43,612 nt of DNA, taken from NCBI GenBank assembly GCA_003427395.1, contig BFEA01000206.1, positions 815,670-859,281 on the forward strand. Direction: 5' to 3'. Below the pieces are notes generated by a model that made no database searches, was not told where the DNA came from, and was given only the letters and a program-made list of their open reading frames with translations. This stretch comes from Chara braunii (Eukaryota > Streptophyta > Charophyceae > Charales > Characeae). Position 1 is the stretch's first letter. Each line of letters begins with the position of its first letter. Position numbers and translations under genes: made by a program. Below, one piece after another: positions 1 through 11,199 of this stretch.

Positions 1-179
1 TGTGTGTCAGTCCCCCTCTCTCACTCTCTCTCCCAGCCTGCAGTGCTACGGCACGCTCAGGGGAGTTACAGCCGCGCTGTCCCCTGGCGTTATGTTCATT
101 TGGTAACGAAAATAAGATCCGTACGGTCAAAATTTGCGTTTTCAAATCCCCCTTGTGAATATGTTGTCTGATCTGCTAT

Positions 180-197
180 TGGCGCCGACAGTGGAGG
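180..197 (+). other. Candidate primer-binding site of the gypsy element
   Basis: The sequence TGGCGCCGACAGTGGAGG begins with the TGG that pairs with a tRNA CCA end, and it resembles the TGGCGCCG-type primer sites of plant gypsy elements. If correct, the 5' LTR ends just before 180 and the leader is 2.1 kb long. No TG...CA LTR end is clear beside it, and I cannot name the tRNA. Confidence 0.3.
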
Positions 198-229
198 ATG
201 CCAGCCTAGAATTCGTCCTCATGTCGTAT

Positions 230-600
230 GAGAGTGGTCGTTCCCACGAACAGTAAGTATGGCTGATTGCATCATCAATGGGAGCGGTTGTTCCCACGAA
301 CAGCGGGTATTTCTGGTTCTCCCTTCTGCGCGAGTGACTGGATCACACCCACCCTGGGGGTTATTGATTGTCTCATCGGTATAAAATAAAAGATGGCATA
401 AATGATTACCTGCGACGTTCACATGACAAAATGTTGGTCGTAAGGATCGCATGTGTCGCAGAGATTATGCAGCGGGGAAAAGTGACTGGTCACACCAACA
501 GTGGGTGCATCTGTTTCTCTCTTCAGCGTGAGCACTGATCAATTCAAGAGCGGGTGCCGATCACACCTGCAGTATATCCCTCTTCAAGTCACAGATGCGC
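230..600 (+). repeat. Diverged repeats in the gypsy leader
   Basis: Units of the form GTTCCCACGAACAG-N-GGTAT...TCTGGTTCTC...GTGACTGGATCACACC recur at about 238, 289, 479 and 545 with growing divergence. Two units keep GTTC-CCAC-GAAC, a small inverted repeat. A further pair with TTGGTTCTGT(C/A)TTGTGACTCGG lies at 733-785. No coding potential is seen in 1-2279. Confidence 0.5.
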
Positions 601-1430
601 CTGGTACGCCGGTGCCTTTTTCCACACCCCGGTCATGGCTGCCTAGATAATGTCTTTCCCGCCTGCTCGCACTGTACTCCTGGCACTCTTATTCTCTCTC
701 CTCTGTCTCTCACATGGCAGTCTTCCATGACTGTTGGTTCTGTCTTGTGACTCGGAACAACTTTGGTTCTGTATTGTGACTCGGGAGGGGCATACTCATC
801 TTCGTCTTCACTCCATAGCTCTGCGATAAGACTCTGAAGTCAATCGCGCTTATGCGAGGCACTCCTGGCTCGCTGTTTCCCCCCCGGTTGAAACGCGCTA
901 TGCTGAGTGCCCCCTACGCCAGGCACTCCCCACCTTCTCGCCCAGTCTCTTTGCCTTTCTCCTCCCACACGGGGAGTAACCGCTTGCGCGCTGTGGGTTC
1001 TGCCCCGTGCTTTCTCCTCACCCGAGGTGCAACCGCCTGAGTGCTAATGCCCCCACTCCGAATCCTTCTCTCCCATTCTACTACCCTCCTCTCCCTCCTC
1101 CCCTCCCCCCAACTACAACCCCATCATCTCCCCCATCTCCCGCTTCACTCTTTCTGTCTCTCTCACCTATTTCTCTCTTTCTTCATCACTCTTTCATCCC
1201 CCTCCCCCCAACTTCGAATTTTTCTGTTTTTCTTCCTTTGTCTTTCTCTTTGATTTAAATCTCCTCCTTTTCTTAAAAAAAAAAATAATAATAAATAAAA
1301 TTGAATTATCTTATTCCCCACCTTCTTTTTTTTTTCTGATTTATTTTATTTTATTTTTTATTTATTCTGAAAAGTCGAATTTCTTTGCGGCACCCTGAAA
1401 TCAAATTAGGACTTTGTCATTCTTGCTTTC

Positions 1431-1810
1431 GACACATTTTGACCCCGTGGGGGTAACAAAGTGCTGCCGAATTTTTTTTATTTTTTTTTTCATACTTCGT
1501 CTTTTTCAGCACATTTGACCCCTTGGAGGTAGTGAAGTGCTGGCAAAATCTTCTCATTTTACTTAGTCTTTTTTCTTGATGGCACACTTCGACCCCATGG
1601 GGATAACGAAATGCTGCTGAAAATTTTGGAAAAAATAATCCAACACTTAGTTTCTCTTCACTTCCTCATCTACTTATTTATTTATTTATTTATTTTTCTG
1701 AAAATTAGAATTTGCGGCATTGTAGAACTTAGTGTGCTTCTCTTAGTCTCTCCTTCCTCTTTGAACCTTTTTTACCCCACTGGGGTAGGAAAATGCTGCC
1801 AAAAATTCCA
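1431..1810 (+). repeat. Four spaced copies of a CCCC-N-GGGG palindromic unit
   Basis: Four diverged units occur at about 1431-1478, 1507-1550, 1580-1629 and 1761-1810. Each has a Thr/Cys-rich lead, then gaCCCC-nn-GGGG(g/a)t, then aacgAAgTGCTGcc-aaaa. The centre of each is a short inverted repeat (for example ACCCC-ACT-GGGGT). T-rich and A-rich low-complexity sequence separates them. Confidence 0.6.
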
Positions 1811-2013
1811 AAAAAATGAATAATTTTTCTCTTATCACCTTTTGCTTATTTCTTTCTTTCTTTATTTTTATTCTTTATTTTCTTTTATTTTTATTTCAAA
1901 ATTTCACCTTTTTTTTTTTTTTTTTTTCCCCTCCCCTCTATATTCGTCATTTTTTTTTTTTTTCTTCGCTTGATTAGGTTACAGCTACTCAATCCTAATC
2001 TCCCTAAGTCTCG

Positions 2014-2051
2014 TTAGGGTTTACTTAGGGTTTATCTAAGGTTTAGGGTTT
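2014..2051 (+). repeat. Short degenerate TTTAGGG (plant telomere-type) tract
   Basis: About four imperfect units: TTAGGGTTTAC, TTAGGGTTTATC, TAAGG and TTTAGGGTTT. This is either a short interstitial telomere-like tract or clustered telo-box (AAACCCTAA) motifs on the opposite strand. It lies about 230 bp before the gag ATG. Confidence 0.6.
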
Positions 2052-2279
2052 CCCTACTCTCTCACTCACCTTTTTCGGCTCCCCCCTTCGGGCACCCTGG
2101 ACCCGAACGGATCCTCCCTCTTTGCTCGGATTGGCGCTTTCGTCTCACAAGCAACCCGGATAATCCGAGGCGAGCCGACCTACATCTACTCACCTCGCTC
2201 CCTCGGTCCCCTTCCTCTTATCGGTGGACCCCTTTCTCCATACACTCCCGTGAGACCTACTTCCCTTCCCCTTCCAACC

Positions 2280-2555
2280 ATGGAAGAGCGTACATCTTAG
2301 GAGATTGTTGTGGCGCCGCCTACCTCTCAAGCGTCCATGCAGCCAACGGTCCAGAGTCAGACTTCTATGGTTCTTGAGACCGTCCTTGCGGTCCTCCTTG
2401 CCCCCATGCAAGCGCAACTTAACGTGCTCACCCTTGACGTCAACCGCCTCAAGGGTTCTCCTCATCGCTCCGTCCAGCGCTCCCACACCCCATCCCCTAC
2501 CAGCTCACCGACCGGTTCCCCACGACTCTGGCGATACGGACGTGGTGGTTCTTCC
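2280..2555 (+). pseudogene. Gypsy gag, N-terminal part
   Basis: The ATG at 2280 opens a frame that meets TAG at 2298-2300, then reads through to 2555 where the LINE A poly(T) begins. The readable protein has a Thr/Gln-rich segment, a short amphipathic helix-like run (LAVLLAPMQAQLNVLTLD) and a Ser/Pro/Thr-rich tail, as in the poorly conserved N-terminal region of plant-type gypsy Gag. The frame is in phase with 15312 across the LINE, so this is the first exonless third of the gag broken by the insertion. The Gag role (capsid assembly around element RNA in the cytoplasm) is inferred from context, not from a domain in this piece. Confidence 0.7.
2540..2555. repeat. Target-site duplication of LINE A, left copy
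   Basis: The 16 bases ACGTGGTGGTTCTTCC lie immediately before the poly(T) and are identical to 15311-15326. This is a classical LINE target-site duplication. Confidence 0.85.
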
Positions 2556-3127
2556 TTTTTTTTTTTTTTTTTTTTTTTTTTTGACAAACATTGGCAATGG
2601 GGCGTAGAGGGAGTGCTGGTCAAGGAAGACACTCCCTCTACACTCCCGTACTTGGATGGCTCCGTTCCATTGGTGGGAAGCTGCACCTGCTGGAAACCGG
2701 GTCCAGCGTCCCTTGACATCAAATACGGGAGCCTGAAACACATAGGTTACTACATAACACTTAGTTATGTCATATATTAGCAGATCTTGTGACTCTGTAA
2801 CTAGTGTACCCTTAGACAGGGAGGTACACTCTTTGCTCCTGATTTGCAATTGTCCGTTAGCACCTCGAGGCTGTAAGTATTAGCCCTGTACCTCACCACC
2901 CTAAAGGCGTGAATCAGCAGTTGCTACGGAATGGATGTCTGGTGCTAGACATTGAGTATGCCATTACAGCTTGCCTGATGAAATAGGCTCTCATCACCTC
3001 CCCTCGCTTGGTCTTAAGAGATCATATCACTCATGGCTTGCTGCGTCTCTTCCTCTTTCGTATTCAGAAGCAGCAACCTCCGTGGTAGCCTTCTCAACAG
3101 TCCCTCCTCAGAGAAAATTTTTCCACA
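2556..3127 (-). other. LINE A poly(A) tail and 3' UTR
   Basis: The poly(T) at 2556-2582 is the poly(A) tail. Next to it, 2583-2710 contains a block (TTGGTGGGAAGC...CACCTGCTGGAAA..GGGTCCAG.GTCCC) also found beside the poly(T) of LINE C near 35014-35060. A conserved 3' UTR block of this kind is what the element's reverse transcriptase is expected to recognise. No ORF is supported here. Confidence 0.75.
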
Positions 3128-5010
3128 TCAAGGAATCCTTCTGCAGTGTATGACTGCGCTGTTGCCGTCTCGTGAACTCTGAGTTTCCACCTCGCTTGGT
3201 CCCTTTCTGCCACCGTCAAGGGGAAATATGGGGGGGTTGGATGGAAGGGGGGGTAGGTGTGGGGGCCAGTAAGGGGTGTAGTGGAGAGGGCACCTCAAAA
3301 GGGTGAGCTTGAAAGGGCGACTAGGGGCCAGGTGGATGGTCTGAAACGAGGACGAAGTTGGTTTGCAGATAGGGGACTTGAAAGCAGCGGTATGATTTTC
3401 TTTGCCATGCCAACTCTGTCGCTTTCCACGGCTTCCAATGAATATTGAGGCCATCGTCCAGTTCAAAGAATTTATGAAACGGGTCCTGCCATATTTTGAG
3501 GAAGGTGTCGTGAATAGTTTTTTTTTGTTGCATGGTCCTTCTCCTCCCTATAATCTCTTATAAAGGACTTCCATGCATCCCGTGGGCGAGACCTGATCTC
3601 TTCTTCATTTGTCTGCTGGGCTTGCTGCAATCCAAATTGGTGGTCCCTCCTTTCAAAGAAACATCTCATTCTCCAGGCCAGCATGAGAAGTTGCAACCTC
3701 ATGTATGAGAAGATATTGGTAGCAAATGGGGACAAGCAAACAATGAAATGGTGGTTCTTGTCGAGCAACAAGAGGCCGAGGTCCCATGGAATGTGCAGCC
3801 TCGTGAGGAAGTGGAAGGCCGCGCCCCACCACTACCACAATTGAGTAACCATTGGGTATGCTAACAGGCAATGTTCCAGTGTTGCTCTGGCTGACAGTGT
3901 CGACCGACCACAATATGCGCAAATGGGAGACAACAACCCTTTCTGTTCCAGGTCTGTGCGGGAGACAACCCAATCAGGGGTGGGCAAATAGCGGGGCAGT
4001 ATCTACCATTGTAGGGCCCTGAGGTTCGTAGGCATAATTTTCGAGTACTTGGCCCATGGCAGATTTTTTACCATTTGTGAGTCCAATGGGGAATCCCGCG
4101 ACCACCTATGAGATAGTGTGTGATCTAACAAGAGGCTAGGAGGCAAGGCTTTGTAGCCCCCTTTAACAATGTAGTTCAAGATATGCATGGGTTTGGTTCC
4201 AGGCCAGTGTCATTCCTCTGGGTCGAACGGTAACCTGGCGACCAGGGTCGTTGGCTCGTATGCGAAGAAACCTTCCTGTTTGTCTCCCACCACTCTCACG
4301 TGCATCAGCCCCACTCGGTTTTCCTGTCTGTCCAACTCTTCATTCTGGGTGAGTTTGGCAAATCTGGCACCAGGCAACAAGGACTGGTAAGCCTCAAGCT
4401 TGCATCGTCCTTGTTCATTGTGGCATACCTTATATAAGGTGAGCGGGAGGGGAAGGTCCACGTACTTAATTACCTAGTCACCTTGCTGCACTGACGATCC
4501 ATCTTTAAGGGTAAGACTCTAGGCTATGGGAAGAGCCTCCCTTAGCTCACGCATCATCTCTCCCACATTTTTAACATATTAAGTCTGCGTTGCAACACCT
4601 CCGCCTTGGCCCAGTCACCCGTCGACGAGTCCCAGAGGTCTCCGACAGTGTAAATTCCTTTTTTAGCCTAGGAGAGCCAATGTGAGTTTGTTGTGAGGCC
4701 AAATGGGTTGTCTTTATCATCCAAGATGTAGAGATTGCCAAACAGCAGTTGCCTCCATATGTCGTGTCATCTGTTGGGGGGGGCGCTTTTGAAGTGGACC
4801 ACACTTCCTCCACAGCTTCAGCAGATATGTCCACATAGGATTGAGGAGGAGGTCCATTCTGGTTGCTTGCTGAGGGTGGCTGGTGTGGTTGTGCTGCGAG
4901 GGGGAGGGTATGGACCAGTATTTATTGATCAGCCATCTAAACGGGTGCAAACCGTTGTCCGTTGATGAGTCCGGGGCCAGGCCCGCAATCTATAAGCAGG
5001 CCAGTTGGCT
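3128..5010 (-). pseudogene. LINE A ORF2 C-terminal region (zf-RVT-like tail)
   Basis: Fragments in shifting frames continue the reverse transcriptase polyprotein towards the 3' end. Near 3900-3960 the minus strand reads a Cys/His-bearing stretch followed by I-L-W-S-V-D-T, which resembles the zf-RVT region (C..C...H..W.C) found after the RT of plant LINEs. Near 3470-3770 a hydrophobic LLMLAW-R-MRCFFERR run follows, matched in position by LLWILWW-Q-RCTFV in the LINE D fragment at the window's right end. No single frame stays open for more than about 120 codons, so this part is heavily frameshifted. Role in the family: nucleic-acid binding near the end of ORF2p. Confidence 0.55.
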
Positions 5011-7193
5011 CTATGGGATGTCATTACCTACAAGCAGCCATACCAAAACTTTAAAAATCAGCGCATTACTCTCCTTTTCCGAATTCAATATCCCTAGCCC
5101 CCCTTTACTTCTTGGCTGCGTGGGGACATCCCAGCTCACCCGGTGCACACATCCCTGTTCAGTGGCACTATTTTTCCATAGATATGTTGAAAGAGTTTTC
5201 CTCAGTCTAGCATACTGTTGCGGCTTCAATGACCAGACTGCCAGTTTATACCAGATTGCTGCTAAAATGACATTATTAATTGCTAAAGCCCTTCCGACTA
5301 GTGAGGTCTGTAGTCCTACCCACTTAGCCAGCCTATCTATTGCCATATTCAGTAGGGAGTCCCCATGGTCAGGCGGGGGGCCAAGAGCTGTCAGTCTCAC
5401 CCCAAGAATTTTAATAGCCTCTTCCTTACGTGCCCAGGTTACTGCTGGTTGTTGAGGCGGGGGCTCATCTTGAGGGTGGAGCCACCAACCCTCAGTTTTC
5501 GAACCCCAATTGACCTTCATATCTGCTGCCAGTCAGAAGAGGTGAATGACCTGAGTAAGAGCTGTTATGCTATCTGCGTCTCCTCGGATAAGAACCGTCA
5601 GGTCATCCGCAAACAGCGATGTCACTCGAATGAGATGATTGGGGATCTACTTATGTTGGGATGCGCTCTGATCATCGATGCCAGGGCTTTCATGACAATG
5701 GCAAAAAGCAGGGGCACTTTAGGGTCACCTTGACGCACCGATCTTTGAAGGCGGATCGGGGGCGAGAAGTGGCCATTAATCATGATATTGGTCGTGACCG
5801 ACCTATGCAAGAGCTGCACCCAATGACAGAACACGGGCCCGAAATTCATCTTTTTCAAACACAAACCTAGGAAGTCCCAATCGACATGATCGTATGTTTT
5901 TTCAAAGTCGATGAACATAATGGCCGTTGGGACCTTATGTTGTCGGGCATACCTAATGGTTTCGTTGACCAGTAGAATGTTAGCTTGAATATTGCGGTTG
6001 GGCATGAACCCTGTCTGGTCTGGATGGATGAGGACATTCATTTGTGGCAGCAGTCGTTTGGTCAGTGTTTTAGCCACCATTTTGTAGGGCACAGGAAGGA
6101 GTGTGATGGGTCTATAGTTCCTTATATCCTCCTTGTCAGCTTTCTTGTAGAGAAGCGTGGTGACCCCTTGGCTAATCATGCCCCCGAAAGAACCTTCTTT
6201 TTGGACTGCCAAGATGTATTCCATAAGGTCATCCTGAAGTAGGTCCCAGAATTGCACCAAAAACTCCTTGGGAAATGAGTCAATCCCTGGGGTTTTCTCA
6301 TCTTCCATCTCATGCAGCGCCTCCCAAATCTCCTGGTGGGTTAGGGGCTTGTCCAATTCCATCCTTTGTGTGCAAGTCAGACGTGATTGTACTGATTCCA
6401 ACAACTTCTCCCTTGCCTGTCGAACATCGTCGGGGTGTTTATTGGGTGTCTGGAATGTGAACAGGTTCTGATAGTACCGGGAGACATAATCTGCAATGGC
6501 ATAGGCATTGGCTGCAACCAGGGTCGATTCGTCCAGGGGGTGTCTAAGTCTGGGGACAGTGTTGGCCCTTGCTCTCACCCTTGCCTTGTTAAAAATGACT
6601 TTAGACATTGTCCCTTCAGTGTGAGCCCGTTTAATTCTAGTCTGTATTCTACATGTCTGCGACTGTTGTTCAATGTAATTTTGAAGATGATCACGGGCTT
6701 GTTGTAGCACATCAAAGGAGGGTCGGTGCAGCGGATCGTCCATAAGTTGTTCATCCCATTCCTCGAGATCCCTCATCAATTTTTCAATAAGGGCTTTACG
6801 ATCTCGCGCATGTTGGATAGAGAACTTTTTGGTTTTTTCCCTAAGTTGCGCGATGCCCTTATTGAACCAGTCCACCCTGTCTCCTGATTCAGGTTTTTGA
6901 GTTTGCCAGTATGAACAAAAGGTATTAATCAGGTCTTTGAATCTTGACAGGCGAAGCAAGGATGTGTTGAACTTGAAAAACCCCGGCCCCCTTTGGATAT
7001 GGTTATGGAAGGAGAGACCGAGTGTGATCATTGTAAGATCAAAGGATTTGCATGGACTAATCGTTGTTATTTCGACTGTTGTGACAAGGTCATTGAGTTC
7101 CTTTGATACCAGGGTAAGATCAATATGTGAATTGGCAAGGCCGCAGTCGCCTCTGAATGAGAGACATGTATACGCTCTTTGGGTGGGGTGCAA
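5011..7193 (-). pseudogene. LINE A ORF2: reverse transcriptase
   Basis: The largest open frame (5622-7193, 523 codons) carries the LINE RT: K-T-P-G-I-D-S-F-P-K-E-F (block 1-2 region), Y-R-P-I-T-L-L, motif A as F-I-D-F-E-K-T-Y-D-H-V-D, and motif B as R-Q-G-D-P. It ends at a stop just before motif C. Motif C reads F-A-D-D at 5602-5613 in the continuing sequence, so the catalytic aspartates are present although the frame is broken. The thumb and downstream part follow at 5011-5520 (I-L-G-V-R-L, G-R-A-L-A-I-N, P-R-S-K-G-G-L-G). The first residues (T-Y-T-C-L-S-F-R-G... S-H-I-D-L-T-L-V-S) are the end of the endonuclease. Family role: target-primed reverse transcription in the nucleus. Confidence 0.9.
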
Positions 7194-7266
7194 CAGTCTA
7201 TATGCATCCTCGAGTCCCCGATCTGCCGAGAAGAGGTTAACAGAGCCCTAAATTTTCAGGATTTTT

Positions 7267-7910
7267 TCAGGTCATTATAACAAACGTCCCATACCTTTTA
7301 CGCCAGACTTGTGCCATCAACTGTTTAAGCATGAGGGCATCTGGACCTAAGACTGACAATGAGGGGGACTGCAAATGTTGACTCTGCGAGGTGGATCTAC
7401 GGTCGAGTGTCGGGTCGAGAGCGGTGTTGAAGTCCGCTGCTATAATTATTGGGGCGTCATCTGGCAGATGCTGGAGCAGGGCAAACCACAAATCCACCCT
7501 ACTTGAGGGTTCATTAGGTGCATAGACACTTACCAGGTAAAACAACTCGTCTTCAAATGCCACTTTGAGGCACAACCACCTCCCCCGTTGTTTATCAAAC
7601 TGTACTCCCAGCGGTTTAAGCTTTGATGAAGGTGGGAGCCAGACTGCCACTCCTGCCGACGCTCTATCTTTAGCTGGCGCCATGAAAGTTGTAAATGGCC
7701 AGATAAATTTTGCTTTGCCTGTGTGCACGGGAGTGTTCTGTAAGTGTGTCTCTTGTATACATACCGCATCCGACCATCCACCTGAAATCGGGCACTTGAT
7801 CATATCCCATATTGCTTGCTTCTTGTCCGGTGAAGCTTGTATCGGCCCATTAACATTAAGGAAGCGTATATCTATGTCTGCCTTGGCTAACTTCGATGCC
7901 CATTGGGGCG
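7267..7910 (-). pseudogene. LINE A ORF2: APE-type endonuclease
   Basis: The minus strand encodes an exonuclease-endonuclease-phosphatase fold. It begins I-R-F-L-N-V-N-G near 7870 (active-site Asn), continues with C-I-Q-E-T-H-L (metal-binding Glu), G-V-A-V-W-L-P, S-V-Y-A-P-N-E and I-I-A-A-D-F-N-T-A-L-D (Asp/Asn pair). A stop at 7267 separates it from the RT frame, where the last motifs S-H-I-D-L-T-L-V-S and a degenerate S-D-H equivalent (C-K-S-F-D) lie. The enzyme nicks target DNA to prime reverse transcription. Loss of the S-D-H histidine and the stop imply this copy is inactive. The same domain is recognisable, more decayed, in LINE B near 33700-34300. Confidence 0.88.
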
Positions 7911-7929
7911 GCCTTCTGATATGAGGAAA

Positions 7930-8588
7930 GAGTGGGGGGGATGGGGGGGGATGGCAAGGAAGTGAAGGTTATTGGGGTCGGGGCTGTTGGGTCTAGCATG
8001 CAGGGTCTGCCATCGGGCGGTTTGGAGAATGGGGCAAGTCAAGGGGTTGTTGTGGTCGTGGGCCCATGGGCTGGCCTCCTCCAGTGTACATTCTATTTGA
8101 GAAATTCATTTAGTAACTCCCTTAGGTCTCGGTACTAATCAAGTTATGATTTTGAGAGGAAGTACGAAGGATGGATCATCCCAATGATTGTGTTTCTCCA
8201 ACACATTCTCTTCCAAAAATATCTGCATGAAGATGAGGACCCTGGGTAAGGTCCGAGCACAGTTGGGCCTGAATTTTGTGGTGGTTAGGTCCATCAGCTG
8301 CTGATGGTTAAACCATTTGAAGCTGCAGGCACTTTTTTGGACCTTGGTTTTCGGATCTAGCAGCAAAAGGACCGGCATGATTCCCTTGGGAAACGAGAGA
8401 GTGTTGGGCAGCACCACGCCTAGGACATCGTCCGTGTTGGTCTCCATAACCCAGTATTTCAGCCTCTTGAGTATGACAGCATTGGAGGGATTACCCCTCC
8501 ATCCTTCCACAACGAAGCCCCTTTGAGTTGAGTCAGTGTTATTGTCTACAGGTGGTCTGAGGCCCAGGAGCCACTGTCCTCCTGCAGT
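7930..8588 (-). pseudogene. LINE A, segment between Gln-rich region and endonuclease
   Basis: A 123-codon open frame (8139-8510) has no domain I recognise. It is rich in hydrophobic runs (VLGVVLPNTLSFPKGIMPVLLLLD) and basic residues and reads like the end of the protein that precedes ORF2. G-runs at 7930-7960 probably mark the untranslated junction before the endonuclease. The shorter overlapping frame on the plus strand (8317-8526) is likely a shadow. Confidence 0.4.
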
Positions 8589-8617
8589 CTCCCGCTTAAG
8601 CGCCGCTTAAGCGGGAG
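8589..8617. repeat. Perfect 14-bp-arm palindrome
   Basis: CTCCCGCTTAAGCG, one central C, then CGCTTAAGCGGGAG: perfect arms with a one-base centre, and each arm itself contains CGCTTAAGCG. It lies inside LINE A, upstream of the endonuclease. Confidence 0.8.
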
Positions 8618-8639
8618 GATTATTACTCAAGGGGGCAAG

Positions 8640-11125
8640 ACCACCGGGCCACTGTCATCCTGTTGCAATCTGACCAGTTCCCTGAGTTTTCTGGGATGAG
8701 CATCGTCATGCGAACCATCATTCGAGTGGTCCTGCGTTGTATCCTCATCATCATCCAAAATAATCTCGATTATCCTGACGTTGCGTTGAGCTTGGTGCAG
8801 GGTGATACTTGTGTGATTCTGCTCAGTTCGTTTCTGGGGGGCCTATTGCAGTGACAACGATGGCTATAATTGAATTTGTGTTTGTGGCAGAGTGAAATTG
8901 GGTTGTGTGTTGTCCGCAGGCTGCAGCTGATGTTGTGCAATTCTCCTCAAGTCCACCACCCGGTCATCCTGATGGTTATTCCCCAAATCACCACCCTGTC
9001 TATTGACAGCGGCCTATAGTGTCGGTGCATATGAAGTTGTGTCCTGTAGCAGATTGTATTAGTCCGTGTGCAGGTGCTGATCTCCCGATTGTGATGCCTG
9101 CGGTGTTGCACCCGGGAGGGTGTGTAGTGAGGTACACAATTCTTGGACCAGGAGTTTGGGCCAAGCCAAGCCTTCATGGAGAAAGGCGTCCCCCGGGGCC
9201 CTCACGTGGCAACAAGTGTTCTTGTCTAACAGCCCCCCTGCGTGGGTTTGCGCATACTTTCCCATTTTATCCAAAAACTCATTCACCACTAGTACTAAAG
9301 CGGTACCCACATCCATCCAATCGATTGATGAGATGACTCTGTATTTTTCTACCGTAGCCAGAACCCGGGGGCTATACATGAGCACCCTCTTGGCCTCCCC
9401 CAGTACCTGTTGTTCAGTTTCTCCCCGGGTCTGTCCTCGTCAAGGAGAAACTTTTTGTAAGGGTTCATTCCATAAGGAATGCAAGTTTTTGTTGGACCTC
9501 TTCGTTGGTCGTGAGTGGGGGAGGGCAGGTTACTTCCGGTGGCGGGTCCTGTGGCAGTATTACTTCCACTTCCATATTTGTGGGTGGAGCGTGTTGCAAT
9601 TCCGGTATCGATGGCTCTGGAGGGGGGTGGAGGTGTCCATTGCTTGAGGTTTCTGTCCTTCCTCATACCAGCCTTGGAGGACTACAGAGGGGTAGTCAGG
9701 ATGAAATTGTATCTGCTGTTGTTGGGCTGTTTGTCTTTCCGCCTCCTGCTGCCAGAAGATCTGCAGTTGGTGTTGTTGTTGCTGTAGGACTTGCTATTGC
9801 TGGTAACACAACTGCTGTTGCCATTGCAAGTGCAGGTGTTGTTGCTGGATCTGTTGTTGCTGATTCATCCTCTCATGGTATTGCTGGTGTTGGTATTGCG
9901 CCAATTGTGTTTTCAGCAATAGGTTAAGTTGGTTCTCACATTCGGCCTACCGTATGATGTGTTGTTGGTGTTGATGTGGGGCCTGTATTTGCGTATGTTG
10001 CAGCAGCTGTAGTTGTAACTGTTGTTGCAACAAAAATTCATGTTGCTGGTGTTGAAGTAGTTGTGACTCTTGATGAGTCTGGGCCTCTTGCGCGTGTAGT
10101 TGTGATTGGTGTTGACAGCACATGGCTTGTTGTTGTTGCAGGTACTGTTGATGTAGTTGAAGCTGTTGCTGCTGTTCGTGGACTGACTGCTGATCATTTT
10201 GTAGCTGGAGTTCTGGATGGTTGTGGGGCAGTTGTTGTTGTTGTTGATGTTGGATATGTGGCTGCTCATGTTTCATTTGTCAGACCTGCACCTGCCTCTG
10301 GGTCTCAGGGTACTGATGGTTCCCCTGCCTCGGGTCCTGTTGACCCACTTTGACACAATGTTGGGATTGAAGTAAGTTCATGTGCTCCGTTTGTTGGTCC
10401 GTCAGAGGTTGCTGTTGTTGTGTCCCATGGGGTGGGAGGGCGTATTCTAGCAGATCCCCCTGCAGCTTCTCCACCCTGTGGTGTCGTGCCTGTTGCAGGT
10501 GCATCGTTTCCTGCTGTTCCCGGTTCGATGCCTTTAACTTTTCCCATTCGATTAGTGCTTGTCTATCCCCCCTTGGTGATTGTGGGCGTTGGGCCAGGGG
10601 GAGCAGCAAATACTTTTGCTCCCCTGTGAGTTCCGACACCACTTCCTTGAGTCTAGTAGTTCTCTCATTGTCTTCGGGGGTTTGGACAGGGTTGGGGCAC
10701 GCCCGACCTGTAGTATCATCCGGCTGACTTTGATGAGAGGACTCCAGCATGTTATCACTCCCGAGGAGCGGAGGTGCTGAGGGTTTAGCGGGCAGGAGAT
10801 CCCGGTGCTATGAAAAGGCGATATCCTTAAGCTTATCAAGAAGCAAGTTGGCCTTGAGCCATACTTGTTGAGGCTTCGATGTTTTTTCCTTCCCACGGTC
10901 GCCATTTTTGGACGGGATTCCTGGCCAAGCCACTCTTAGCAGATCGTCAGGGCGGTCCACTAGCGTCTTCCCAACTGCTTCCGGGACGTGGGGGTTATCC
11001 TGCATGACCCCCTTCTGCGGGGTACTTGGGCGTGGTTGGGCTGAAATCTCCTCCAGTTGCTGCTGCCCCTTTCCTCTTTGCACCCCAGAATCCAGTCCGG
11101 GTGAGGGCACACATGGTTCGGCCAT
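8640..11125 (-). pseudogene. LINE A Gln-rich protein segment
   Basis: On the minus strand one frame can be followed from 11125 to about 8640: the open pieces at 10808-11125, 10280-10750, 9947-10276 and 9059-9385 are all in the same phase, separated by single stops (for example TGA near 10280). About 330 residues around 9700-10280 are dominated by Gln with His and Leu (runs of Q, HQQ, LQLQ), flanked by charged, coiled-coil-like sequence (10280-10750) and by a non-repetitive segment (9059-9385) with the run V-L-A-T-V-E-K-Y-R-V-I-S-S-I-D-W. I recognise no catalytic domain. Length and phase continuity suggest a genuine element protein, probably the C-terminal half of ORF1 or an extra ORF, not simple-sequence noise. 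Function unknown; Gln-rich coiled regions often mediate self-assembly. Confidence 0.55.
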
Positions 11126-11199
11126 AGCCCCCTCCGATAGCTGCAGTCGATTCCCAGCTCGTGGCCCAGGATCCAGTCCAGCTGGCAGTTCGGGCTGAT

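Noticed and set aside
1-2279. Short overlapping ORFs such as 1007-1258 and 1041-1253
   Set aside because: They arise from C/T-rich low-complexity sequence and have no start context or domain.
9505-10353. Long plus-strand ORFs rich in Val, Gly and Ala
   Set aside because: They are the antisense shadow of the Gln-rich LINE frame (CAG/CAA read as CTG/TTG on the other strand).
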